From positions 53,937,359-54,001,358 of the forward strand of contig JALIGW010000001.1 in the NCBI GenBank assembly GCA_023053685.1: a stretch of DNA of 64,000 bases, in the 5' to 3' direction. The number at the start of each line of letters is the position of its first letter. Position 1 is the stretch's first letter. This stretch comes from Diadophis punctatus similis (lineage: Eukaryota; Chordata; Lepidosauria; Squamata; Dipsadidae). The notes under the pieces are model-generated. The model saw only the letters and a program-made list of their open reading frames with translations. It was not told the DNA's origin and did not search any database. Positions 49,640 through 62,500 of the stretch are shown in pieces. Both the position numbers and the translations under genes were made by a program.

Positions 49640-49900
49640 CGCTACCTACCGGGATAGGAAGCTTCCTTTCTTCCCACCTCCCTTCGTTCCGACCCCGAGA
49701 ATATGCGCGCTACATTCTACACCACGACGACGATGACGCCTTTTCTTTCACTTCCGATGCTTTGCCGCAGCGAGCGCCATCTTTTCTGTGGGGACCACGA
49801 AATCGTTTGGGCCACGTGATACTCCCTGCCTTTCCAAAGAAGTATCGAATTCGCCTGCGCATGCGTGAATCCTTTCCCCTTCGTGTCTAATTGCTTTATT
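49640..49900 (-). promoter_or_regulatory. TAF1A promoter and probable non-coding exon 1
   Basis: A short CpG-richer stretch 2.6 kb upstream of the TAF1A ATG. Going 5' to 3' on the minus strand it holds an NRF1-type motif TGCGCATGCG (49856-49866), a CACGTG E-box (49813-49818), a YY1-type GCCATCTT (49776-49783) and an ETS-type CTTCCG (49751-49756). A good splice donor G|GTAGGT ends at 49650. This is the usual layout of a TATA-less housekeeping promoter with a 5' UTR exon of about 49780-49650. The exact start site is not visible. Confidence 0.65.
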
Positions 49901-50221
49901 AACCTACGTCCCTTCCTCGCATCGGAGTCCCTGGGCTCGTATCTGTGCTCGTAAACTGAGCCTCGTTGAAGATAATACCAGTTCATCGTTTACGTATTTT
50001 TCCGTGGTTCTGTTGGTCTCTGTACATAACAATTGTAACCTAGACAAATTGAAGAAAGAGCAAGGTCTAATAGGTTGACAAATAGTTCTTTTTCCAGGCT
50101 TTTTTCTTAGGTTGTCTTTAATTGCTGTGCAATACTGTCTTATTTTATATTATGAACTGTAGTTGTGTAATATTTGCATTAAAATATTCACATGTAGGCT
50201 AATATAAGCCACCATTTCAGA

Positions 50222-50610
50222 GTCATTTCCAGAAAATGCTTCTTGTAGAGGGCCCTTTTTAGAGGGTTGAGCCTAGTGAAGCGGGTCAGGGCATCACCCA
50301 AAAATCCCAGGGATGAAGGCTAGACTAGGAATATTTTGAAAGGCAATGTCTGCAGAGATTCTCAGTCATCCAGGTCATGATTATTCCAAATGTGCTTTTT
50401 CAGGAGGCAACTGGACTTTCTTGTTTTTTCTTTGATAAACCAAGTGCTTCAAAGACCCTCTAAAAAGAATGCAAATGACCAGCTGTCTGCAAGGAATATA
50501 CTGTAAATCCTTCCATTCCCCACTATCCTGTCAGAACTGAAGAAGCTGCTTGGATGAGAAGCGGGAAAAAATAAAAGTCCAGTTGCCTCCTAAAAAAGCA
50601 CCTTTGGGAC
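50222..50610. mobile_element. Unclassified interspersed repeat
   Basis: The blocks GAAGAAGCTGCTTGGATGAG and AAAGTCCAGTTGCCTCC, with a partial inverted partner GGAGGCAACTGGACTTTC (about 50402-50419), suggest a known type of squamate repeat. I cannot assign a family. Confidence 0.4.
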
Positions 50611-52048
50611 AAAAAAGGCTATAGTTAAGCACTTCTATGCTGGTGTCAAGAAAACTTTGTGAAACTAAATTTGTTTCAAGGAAGTTTCTATTCTTTTTTA
50701 AATATACTGTAATACAGAGAGAATTAATCTTTCCCTTCACCTGTGATCATCTTTGAAAATCCACATTCTCCAGTTCCTTTGGGACTAGTATTAATTAGTC
50801 TTACTGGTAATCTACCCATTCATATGTAGAGCCTAATCACTGTTCAGAAAGACATTTCTTCCATCTATGGTTAAATGTTAATTGGCTCAGCATGTTAAGT
50901 GCTAATTTACTGTTTTTTCTCTCAGACTATTCTAGCTTTACATGCACATGGAGAAAAATGAGATTGTATGATTGCATATATTCTTTCACAGAGTATGGTT
51001 TCCCCACTATAGTAAAACTGAATTTTATTTTGTGATCCAAAATATTCCAGTGAGTTATCATCTTAGTCCTTAATTCTTAGTCCTATGGCAAAATTCTAAT
51101 CATTATCCACATTAAAAGTCATCATAGTTTACAGCTGTATAGTAAAACTTATTCTTTGATTACTTGGTGAACTATAAACAATAAAAGTGGCCATAGAGGA
51201 ATTTCATGGATGTGTGCCAAAGTCTGCAAAGGAACTTGCATGCCAGGGACTTTCCAGTATACTTATAAAGTAAAATAAATTTGGGACTGAGAACCAGAAA
51301 CGTTTCAAATAATTATTTATCTAATCAAGAGCCAGCAATGATATCTCTGGATTCTAAAAGCACTCCAGAGGCCTTTCTATGTAACTTACTGACACTAACT
51401 GTGGATTAGTGTTCTGAATTATCATGTTTCCTCTTCTGTACCATTTATACAGATGAATGAAGAACTTGATGTACAGTAAATATTCCACTTTGTATGGGAC
51501 AAACAAAAAGTCAGCTGAAAAAAAATTACTTTTATACTATATTTAGACATTACATTTAAGGAATGGAATAGTAGGCAATTTTCAGAATGTTTAGGTTAAC
51601 ATTGAGGATTCCAAATAATAGCATGGAATACCAGCAACAAAAATAAAACAATAAATGTGTTTTCATATATTTGCAGCATTGTCAAGAGTTAATAATAAAG
51701 ATTATTTATAGTAATTGCAGATAAGGAAATAGCAATGATTGGACAAATACAGTGGATTGCACAAAGTGTGTATTTGGCACCAGGAATTCTGATCCAACAA
51801 ACCTTGGCTTTCTTATGTCAGATTCTTGGGTGAATATATTTTCTTGTACTTTTTGTGTACTTTTGCATTCAACCATATCTTCAGAGATAACATCTTTCAC
51901 CTGCATAATCCTTTCAAGAAACTAATAAAAGATAATAAGCCAGAGGAGGCGGATTTATTTGTCTTGCACCTACTGTCTTGGACAATGTGCAGGAAAAATA
52001 TTTTTCAGAGGTTAAAAATGGATTTCCCTCTTTTCCTTTAGTCTAAGT
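50611..52048. other. Intergenic between TAF1A promoter and MIA3
   Basis: AT-rich sequence with no exon, conserved ORF or clear repeat recognised. Confidence 0.4.
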
Positions 52049-52110
52049 CAGTGTTTTTCAACCTTGCCAACTTTAAGACATGTGGACCTCAACTCCCAGA
52101 ATTCAATCTA
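52049..52110. mobile_element. Half of a palindromic hAT-type MITE
   Basis: CAGTGTTTTTCAACCTTG and CTCAACTCCCAGAATTC are one arm of the palindromic family at 58365. The second arm is missing. Confidence 0.55.
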
Positions 52111-52859
52111 AATTATGTTTTAGCGCTTGTATCTGAAAAATGATCTCCCACTCCCTTTTCATTTTTGTTTTGGGAGAGATCCCGTGGATGTAAAATCTAC
52201 CTGTTTTGAGACTTTAACTGAGGGAAACAAGCACATAAATTTAAATAAATTGTGGGAAACTGACTCATTATACAGCGGCTTGGTAAATTAAGGCCCAAGC
52301 TCACAACTATTTGACAAGTGTAAAATAATGAATCTTGTAGCTTTTTCTGTAGGTTGTAGTCTTTTTCTGACTAAAACAATTGTGAGCTGTAGTTCACTGA
52401 ATAAAATGCATACAGGGGCTAAACTGATATAGGATTTGAAATGGTCTGGGGAAAAGAAATGGGAACACAGGTTGGCAGATGATTCTTACATGTAAGACAC
52501 ATTATATGTATAAATTCGTAATTGCAACATATTAAACTACATCAATCTAGCATCTTTAGGCAGCTGATGAAATGAACTGCGATTCACAAAAGCTTATTTT
52601 TTAACAAAAAAATTTAGTCAGAAAAGCTATTACCAGACTTCTGATTTTGGGGGACTGTAGCACAGCTCTCTTATAAATGTGTGATGAAAGTCAATGAGAG
52701 AACTTTTCTTTAATAATAGAGGGGGGAAAATATTTGCTTGTAAACCATATCAGAGGAAGCCTCGCCTCACTTATTTATATGTGTTATATACAGTATGTAT
52801 GTATGTATATATATCTAGTTATCTCAGATACCGATGATAATGGAATTTGGGGATGAAGA

Positions 52860-53570
52860 GTTGAATGTCTCTTAGCAAGCCAGGTGCAGCGTTTCTTCCT
52901 CTGGGCTTTGGTGGGCGGCTGAGGATGCTCGAGGGCGAAGCCAGGGCGTGGTGCGCCTCCATCCCCTCTGCCTTTGGGAGAGAGACCGAGTCGACTCCAG
53001 CTTCTGCTGCTCCTCCTCTTCTCCATATCCTTCTCCCGGGCGGCTCTGCTGACGTGTCTGCTTTACTTCCCCCCACCCTCCACCAGTTCGGCAGCCCTAG
53101 TCAACTAAAACATGGCTGCGGCGCGGCGGCGTCTTTCCCGGGCGCTCCCGCTCTTCGCACTGCTGCTTTGCATCCCGGCAGCTCCCAGTCATGCCAGTCG
53201 AGACCTGGACCGCCGTTTCGCCGAATTCAAACGCTGCGCCGATCCCGAATGTAGCAGTAAGTGGAAGTGAGGACGGCATCCGCCGGGTCCCTGCGACTGC
53301 CGAGCCGCAGCAGATCTGAACCACAGGCTGGACCTGTGGCATCCCCAAGGCCACGTCAAGCAGCGCTGCGATGGGCTGCTTCCTTCCTCGCGGGCGCTGG
53401 GGAGGGGAGAGGGGTGGGCTGTAACCTCTGCTTCCTTTCGTACAACCGCAGTTTCTCTCCCAAGTTGGGGCGACGGGGGAGCCGGGAAGGGAGGCGTAGC
53501 GGCGGGCATCCCTCCTCTCGCCTTGCCTGCTTGAGAAGAGCGAGAGACGCCTTTTGCTGAGCATTCCTGG
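52860..53570 (+). promoter_or_regulatory. MIA3 promoter / CpG-rich first-exon region
   Basis: G+C and CpG density rise sharply from about 52.87 kb to 53.55 kb around the MIA3 start codon, in contrast to the AT-rich flanks. Motifs upstream of the ATG include GGGCGG (52913-52918), a second GGGCGG near 53038, and TGACGTGT (53050-53057), which resembles the CRE/UPR-element core bound by ATF6/XBP1/CREB3-type factors. No TATA box is seen. ORFs on either strand in this GC-rich stretch other than exon 1 are not supported. Confidence 0.65.
53112..53256 (+). CDS. MIA3: MIA3 coding exon 1
   Basis: ATG in a CpG-rich context (AACATGGCTG), encoding [20 protein letters not shown] and the signal peptide, then [13 protein letters not shown]. 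Ends in phase 1 at AGCA|GTAAGT. The human protein also starts MAAA and has CADDECS at this place. Confidence 0.95.
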
Positions 53571-56500
53571 CTTTTCCGGTGCTGCTTATTGGAGGCGATG
53601 ATTAAAGCAATCGAGTCTTGTCTGGGCCGCTGTAAAACTTACGGCACTTAGGGTTTTTTGATAACTACAGGATTTATGGAGGATTTTTTTTTTTAAAAAA
53701 AATATCGCTTGGAATTAAAATCTGAGCAACCTTCTCTGCATCACTTCTGTGTACTGTATTACTTTTGAGAGACTGGCTGGATCCATGACAGGTTATCCAT
53801 CTGAGATACTGTGCTGTGACAGAAAAAGATTTCTGTTACCCAAATGTTGAGGTTCCATTACCATTTTATTAATAGTATTTTTATGCCACTATTCTGGATG
53901 GTTCAGTGAGGCATTCAATAGAAATAAAAATTAAAAGCATTGAAACAGTGACACAATATACAGTATATTGTACTAGTACTAACCTGCAGAGAAAGAGCAG
54001 AAGAGAAAATATTACATCTCCAAATGCTTTTTTTCCAAATATAAATTTTCATTTTTTTAAACTGTGGAATACACAATTATTACATGTGGAAGCAAGCAAG
54101 CTGTTGAGAAGAGGGAGACCACCATTAAGCAGGCCTTGCTCCAGAGGTCACTCTCTCTAGGTAGACCAAACCAGGAAATCAATTCCATAGAAAGGTTATA
54201 ACTATTATGGAAAGTGGTTATAATATCAGAATCTTGCAAGTTTGATTGTGCTGAACCTTTTCCTCATGCAGTAAATTAGGGAGGCATCTGCTTGAACTGT
54301 TTCTGAATGTTGTCTTGGTCTCTTGATTTAAAACATGTTTAGCTCCTTTTTTTTGCCCAGGTAATGGTTCCTGTATATTTTCCTCAAGGATGTCATGCTT
54401 ACGCGGCAGACCAGTACTCCTGCAGGCAGATTTTTTTTCAGAAATGGGACCCTCAGCAGGGCTTCTTTCCCAGAATTTACAGAATATGCAGGTTTACTTT
54501 GAAGCAGGTAGTTTTGGAGACAGCCATGCCTTGAACTGTGTAAGGCTTATAACTAGCATCCTGAATTGCACCAGGATGCTGATTGGCAGCAAGCCAATTG
54601 TGTTACTACATCTGTCCTACATTGACTTCAGGGCATGAATGTGCAATTTTAACATTGGATAGAGGTGTAAACTTCTAATATAACCTGTTTGCCTTAATGC
54701 TCCCCCCAGCATTGCTTCAATGTGTTGTATGTATATTTAATAAATATGAATATTTTGTGCCTTTTTTGTAAACAAACCTGCAATTTCTGCAAGTGATTTT
54801 AATGAGAAGCAATTTCAGTATCTAATTCTCATTTCTGTATTCCTTTTCCGTCTCTGGCATAAAATTACTAAAAGTAACAAGTACATAAAATATGTTCTTT
54901 GAAAATAAAAAAATAAGTGGGTGGTTCTTTAATTGCACAGCTGAATCTGTTGTCGGAGATTATTCATTTGATCTGATGTTAACTGGTAAAGTATCTAATA
55001 TTTCAAGTTCTTTTTAGTCTAGATGGAACTTAATTGTGGATTAAGTTGCAGCTGCAGCTCATTGACTTAAATAGGGATTTTGTCATAAATTTCAGCAAAT
55101 TATTGACACGGTTTCATTGTGCTAGGAAATAATCAAAACATAATTTTACTACATTACTATAGTGCTTTTCATTCCTGGGCTACATGACATTTTTTTGTGA
55201 ACAAGATGGACCATATGTCAGTGACATATATGTCAGAGTTCTTATACTGTCTCTTATTTTTGTCTCTTTCTTTCAACAGTGTTAATGTGTCGAGGAAAAG
55301 CAGTAAAGGATTTTAAAGGTCCAGATTGTCGTTTTGTAGGTTTTAAAGAAGGTGAATCGATATATGTTTATTATAAATTAATTGGAAGAACAAATGAGCT
55401 TTGGGCTGGAAGTGTAAGTTTTCTTTATGTTTTTACAAACATTGGAGAACCTGATATTTTAATTAATGTTTTAATTAGAATTTTACATGTTTTCACCAAC
55501 TTTTTTTTTAATCTTATAATACCAAAGTTTCCTAAAATTGCTGAGAAATATTTGGAGAATTGTGATTAATTCCAGGCTTCGTTTGTTAGTATTGTAAGGA
55601 CCCATTCCTTAATTTCTCTATTATGAATATTTCAAAATAATTAAGGCATAATACAAATTTTGAATTGGCTAAAGGAAAGGATTTAGAAATAACTTGGTTT
55701 GGGGATCCCACTTTTTTCCCCCTAGGACTTGTGAAAAATCAAGGATGCTGATCAGGGGTGAAATTAACTTACCTTCCTTCCCGGCTCGCAAATGTGCGTG
55801 CGCCGCAAAGCATTCTGCCCATGCGCAGATGCTGACAATCATCGCAAAAAAGGGACGTCGTGAAGTCTGCGCAGGTGGGCGGGGCTTCACGCAGTCGGCC
55901 CTACCGTATCGCGCGAGCCAGATAGAGCCGGCAGAATTTCACCACTGATGCTGATTGTTTCAAAGTATGACTTGCTTCTGCTTTGTGTTGTAAATAAAAA
56001 GCAAGCCAGGAAGTCTGTTACCTGTGAGTGGGTTGTAAACAAATTGGGATAGTATAATGATATGTGGGAATGACTTAGGGGGGGTGGACAAGCTGCCTAC
56101 GGAACAGATAAGAGAGGCCATAGCCCACATCTATACAATGGGCTATGAAACAGGTTCAGAAGGGACACCCCCCCACTCCACCTAAAGTTCTCAGGTTGTA
56201 AAGGAGACAGCAGGAGATTTGTACTTTCAGACTTTAAAAATTCTGTTAATAAAGCTTTGCAATAAAGTAGGATTAGCTCCTCTGGTCATATTTCCTTTTT
56301 AGTCTACCTAGGAAAACTGACATCAATCCTGCAAGCGTTGAAAATACAAATCTCCTGCTTCGCAACCCGAGAACTTGCAGGAGGTCCCTTCTGAGCCTCT
56401 TTCTTTGCCCATTATGCAGCCCTGGGCTATGGCCTCTCGTACGTGACTGTTCCCTAAGCAGCATTCTTTTTCCCCATTCTCCTGTCTCCCAAGGTCATTC

Positions 56501-59500
56501 TCACATACTGTTACAGATAGTAACAATTATAGTTTAATATTTTGGCTTGTTCTGAAATAACCACCATTTTAAAGTTGGGATAAAATGGTAAATTCTTGAT
56601 TAGAGGTATTTGAGGAAAAGACTGAAGAATATAATCAAAGAGACAGATGTCTGATTTATGTCTTGATTTCTGGAATGAACATGATTCTCCAAACATAGTC
56701 TCTATGGCATTTCCTAAGTTAGATAACTGGTTAGCAGTTTCCTTTTCCTTCACCCATGCAGTTCAATGGTCTTGAATCTGAGTCTGTATGGGTAAAATTC
56801 CCTTTCAGAAAAATATCTCTAATCCCTCTGTGACCAAATATCAATTTATCTGAAGAAACATCTCATAGGAAAATGAAAATGCCATTGCCAGTTCATCCTA
56901 TTTAAATAATTATATTTCTGTGAGTTATTTAAAATAATAATTGTAATAATAACATGGCAAACCATATTAATGAGAGAGAATTTGTAAATATCATCAATCT
57001 GCTGTGACATTCAAGAACATGTTATTAGCAAGTTTATTTTTAACAATTCAAGTATCTGTACTTAATTTCAGTTGAAAAAGTTGATTATAGTAACATTTCA
57101 AATATTACTGAAATAAGCTTGAGAATATAAGTATATTAGCTGTAATGATAAGCTTCTTTTCCCCAACAATTTCTTAAAAGCATTATTATATCCATATCAA
57201 ATGTTAAAGACTTTTAAAAGCTTACTCTGTGACTCATATAGACTACCTGAGTCCCACCTGTGGCATGCATGCCACCTGTTAGGAATGACTGTGTCATTCT
57301 CTGTTGTAAACATGATATAGTAATAGCCTAAGAGACATTTAAAATAATACTAGTTAAGTCAAATTGCTATGGTATCTGGGGATTTTCCTCAGTAGAAATA
57401 ATTTTTAACTCGAATATGGTTGGTTTTGTTTGTTTCTGGATTAGCATGATAAGCTGTTATCTTAGGTTGGTGCTGGAATTTCTTTCAGAGATGCTACTTT
57501 AGTTCAAAGTGATTCATCTTATATTAAGTGCTTTTTTTGCAAGTGAGTGTCAGTAGGGTACTTTTTCTTACCAATAAGTCACTTGTGGGTAGATCCTTAG
57601 AGGTGGCTATATTACATGATGGGACTCACTGTATCTCTAAAAAAATATTTTCCTGTGCAAAAGAAGTCATATAAGAGCCGAGTTGGTGCAGTGGTTAAAT
57701 GCAGCACTGCAGGCTACTGCTAGTTCAGCAGTTCAGCTGTTCAAATCTCACCGGCTCAAGGTTTACTCAGCCTTCCATCCTTCCGAGGTGGGTAAAATGA
57801 GGACCCAGATTGTTGGGGGCAATATGCTGAACTCTGTAAACCGCTTAGAGAGGGCTGTAAAGCACTATGAAGCGGTATATAAGTCTAAGTGCTATTGCTA
57901 TACTGTTCTGAATGCTATCTATATACTATTAAAATTATTTTTTCTGTATCCTTCACCGGGTGAAACAGGACATCGTAGGGCAACAATTTTTGAACCAATG
58001 TACTTCAAATTGGCTAATTTACAGAATGCATCCAAAATCCAGGATCTGAGACTCCAGTGGAATTGAAATTTGGCAAATTTTGTAACATATTTTATGACAT
58101 AAAAATTATCATATAGCATTTTATGATGTATGTCATAAAACATTTCCTGTGGTCAATTGCTGATTTGAGTCTTCCTATAATAAAAGCTATTACCAGAAAA
58201 GAACAACGCTCAGGAAGCACACTCTAACTACACGTAGTATCTGTAGACAGTGTATTTACTTTTAATGTGCTCTGCCAGCATCTAATTGCCAAGTTTATCT
58301 AATCTCAGTGGCAATTCTCCACTGTTAATATGGGCTTCCTGATAACAGTTGTAATAATCTAGGGCAGCATTTCCCAACTCTAGCCATTTTAAGACATGTG
58401 AACTTAAAACTCCCAGAATTCCTGAGTCAGCATGCTGGCTAGGGAATTTTGGGAGTTGAAGTTCACATGTCTTAAATGGCCAAATTTGAAAACACTGACC
58501 TAGAGAATACAGTATGAATGCATTAGATAGCATAGGCTTTTTACAAATTTATTGAGAAAAAAACCCTCTTCTGTAGCTCTCTAAGAAATGAATTTAGGAT
58601 CACAGATAGTCCTCGACTGATTGCTTAGCAACCATTCAAAGTTATAATGCACATCAAAAAGAGACTTAGACCCAGATTTGAGATTCAACATCTGTATCCC
58701 CCATTGTCACATGATAGCATTTTGAGTGCTCAGTAACCCGCCCACATTTATGGTGTCTGCAGCACTCGGCAGTCACATGACCACAATTTACTTCCAATCT
58801 CTGGAAGAACCTGACCCATAGTGAACAATGGGTTCACTTATTGACTGCATTCACTTACTACTGAAAAAAAGGGCATAGTCAAATGGTGACCCACTTTACA
58901 ATTGTGACATCTTACTACCACAATTGTGGTTGTTAAGTCAAGGATTCTAATGGTAGCTTTCATTTAATTTTGTTTGTAAAATGGATCAAATTTTATTTTA
59001 TTCTGTGGTTCTAATTTAAATAATTTTAAAATTATGAAATGAAATCACTGAAAAGGAATATGAGTACCATAAATGGGTATCGTGGTGCAGTATGGTTATT
59101 TTTAAATAATATTTAAACGTTTTGTGCAAGATGTTGGTCTTACTTGCTGAACCTGTGGATTGGAGCCTACTTTGCTAGAGCTTGTGCTTCTGAATTAGAC
59201 GCAGCTGGCTTAAACAGGGATAGAAATAGAGTCCCTATAATGTTTTCTTCTTACACTCTATTTTGTTTTTGTAAACAGGTTGGAAATGAATTTGGATATT
59301 TTCCCAAGGATTTACTTGAAATAAATCATATTTATACTCATGATGAGCTAGAATTACCAACAGATGTAAGTTAAATGTGTGTGTTGTTTTCCAGCTACAT
59401 GCTATAATAGAATTGTATGCAGACAGTAGATTCAGAATGCAGAGAAAAAAGATAGATTGGAAAAATAGGAAACTGCTCATCAAGCATTCATTTGTGTTTA

Positions 59501-62500
59501 GGCTAATCATTAACTAGGTGCAATTAGTTTTCAAATATCAGGGGGGAGGGTAAAGGTGCACCCAGATACACCCACACTACTGCCATCTTGCGCGAGCTGC
59601 ATTGGCTGCCCATCGGTCTCCGGACGCAATTCAAGGTGTTGGTGATTACCTTTAAAGCCCTATATGATTCAGGGCCATTGTATCTTCGGGAACGCCTGCT
59701 ACCGCATACCTCCCTGTGACCGGTTAGATCGCATAGAGCTGCCCTGCTCCGGGTCCCGTCAGCTAAACAGTGTTGGCTGGCGGGCCCGAGGGCGAGGGCA
59801 TTCTCTGTGGCAGCTCCTACCCTCTGGAACCAACTGCCCCCCAAGATCCGGACCGTCCCCACCTTATTGGCCTTCAGAAAAGCTTTGAAGACCTGGCTCT
59901 TTCGGCAAGCCTGGGGCCAATGAACAATCTCTTGCTGCTCGCCCATGGCTGTTACGGATTGGATTGGATGATTGGAATTTTTAAAGTATTATATTGTATT
60001 TTTAATTCTGTTTTTTAAATGTCTTTTATATAAATTTTGTTTGTATCCCTGTTAGCCACTCAGAGTCCCTGCGAGATTGAGTGGCATATAAATACAAATA
60101 ATAAATAAAGAAATAAAAATAAAGAAAATTCTACTAATTTATCAAGCTTGCACAAAATGCAACCCTCTGATTCATCAGTCCTTTTTCTTTTTCCATTAGA
60201 CATGTATGAAAATATATAGTAGATTCGGTAAACCTTTATTTTCCTGCCTGACTAGGACCTAGAAAAGAAGAGTATTGTCAGGCTCCTACTATATCCGATT
60301 ATCAGACTTTGTGATTTGTATTATGTCAAATGGCGTCATTGCCTGCTTCACTGTAATCCAGTGCAGTCCAGTTCCATTGTGAATATAGGATTGCAGCTGT
60401 AGTTTAAAGATAGATAAGTTGTGATATAGTCCAATTTAATATATCTCAGGTTCAGTGCAACCTGATACAATGCATAGTTATAAAATGCCAAATAGAATTG
60501 ATGGGCCTTCCTCATAGTTAAATATGAGAGGATTGAAGCCCGGATCTTGTTTATGTTTTTAAGAGTTTGACTGCTAGTGTGGTTACTTAGACACTAGGAA
60601 CAATTCATGTAAATGTATATTTTATAAAAAGTAGTTAAAATTGAGGTGTTTTTTTCTTCTTCCAGGAAACAGATTTTGTTTGCTTTGGTGAAGGCAAAGA
60701 TGATTTTGACAATTATGATGTGAATGAACTTTTAAAACTATCAAAGAACGTGGAAATGAAAGAACCAGAGTCAGAAACAATAAAAGAAGAAGTGATTGAT
60801 TGGACAGTTTCTGCTGATCCAGAGACTGATCATGGTTTTAAAACAGCTTTAAAAGACAATGAGGACTATGGTAAACACAGCACTTTTCTCCATAAAAAGA
60901 ATGAGAATGTAGAAGCAGCTCTTGATTCCAAGGGGGAGAGCCTTGGTGTAAGTCAGGAGGCAGAAATTTCTCAGGGAGACAAAAATGCACATCAGCCTTC
61001 AGAAGAAAAGCTGCAGGAAACATTAAAAGTGCCAAAACATGAAAGTGCTAAAAATAATAACAACTCTCAGGGTGAAACTGATCAATCAGATTATGTAGAT
61101 AAAAATGATGCTGCTCATACACTTTTGGACCACGAAGTATCGGAAGGTTTGAAAACAACATTTGGCTCAACTGCAGATGCCTTTGTGTCTGATGATGAGA
61201 CAACAAGCCTTGTTACATCACGGGATGATGACAACTTCAGGGAAGAACTGGACATTGATTCTTATGATGTAGAGAAGCAACAAGAACCAGAGGCACAGTC
61301 AGAAGAAATTACTTCATTATCATTTGTAGAAAAAGAAATCACATTGTCAAAAGACCCAGAAGCCGAAAAGCTGTCATCTGATGATATATTTCAATCAGAA
61401 GCAAGCAATGATAGTGATGATGATGATGATGATGGTGATGGTGATGGTGATGGTGATGATGATGGTGATGATGATGATGATACTGGGGAAGCTGCTGCAA
61501 AACTGCAGCATGAAACAAAAGATGATTCCGCACATTCAGAGGATAATTTTCTTGCAGATGTCAATGAGGCTGAAAGAATAGTTGATAAAACTGATGGTGA
61601 TCAAACAGGAGAAGAAAGAGGAGGAGAAGAAGCTTTACTTGGAAAACAGCAAAATATTGAGCCTGTGTTAACCCATTCAGATACTTCAACTGAAGATGAT
61701 CCTTTAATATCAGAACATGATTCTATTAAAGAACAGGTGCATGATGTAAATATCAGAGACCTTACAGGAGAAACAGATACAACTCAGTACAATGCAGATG
61801 AGAATGCAAAAAATGAAGAGCTGACAAGAGAAGAACTGCCAAGCACTTCTACACGTAATTTAGGTACATTTCCTCACATGGAAGACCAGAAATCATCTAT
61901 AAAAACAACAGAAGAAATATTAAGTCCACCACTAGATATCAAAGTTGATCCAGAAGATCTTTCTCTAAATAAAATAATGAAAGAGAATGAAAGAGGGGAA
62001 GAAAAAAGTGAGGACAATAGCTTGGAAAAAATGAGCAAAACAGATGAGAAAGATAATCAGCAAGTGAACATAGTACTAGACTTGTCAGAGGACCTAATGA
62101 ATAAGTCGCTAAGTGATTTGGATGATGGAAAAGCAAAGTATGACACAAAAGAAAACGAAGATTTTGAATTAAGAAAGATTTTCAGTAGTAAAAAGCAGTC
62201 AAATGTCTCTGCAATGGGAAATATTTCCAGTGAAAAAAATTTGGAAGTGCCTATTGAACAGCCTCAACAAGGAACTGCAATGCAAGATTTAAATAGTAAA
62301 AAGAATGATGTTACCAGTACCAAGAAAACATTTGGGGGAAAAACTGTTCTAGAAAAACCTAAGACAATTACCCAACATAGAAACCTTACTCAACATAACG
62401 TTGATTATTTACATACAGAAAAATCACTCGCAGAAGAATTCCTGCCTATAGACCTAGAAACTGAAGATGATGATTTCATAGAAGAAATAGAAGAGGAGTT

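Noticed and set aside
50540..50570. Hammerhead-ribozyme-like string (GATGAG then GGGAAA)
   Set aside because: The conserved CUGANGA and GAAA cores are not both present and no matching stems were found.
52784..53564. Minus-strand ORFs of 80-155 codons opposite MIA3 exon 1
   Set aside because: GC-rich promoter sequence keeps frames open by chance. The plus-strand exon 1 with its conserved donor explains the region.
61339..61581. His-rich and Met-rich ORFs over the GAT repeat
   Set aside because: Shadows of the MIA3 Asp/Gly microsatellite in other frames.
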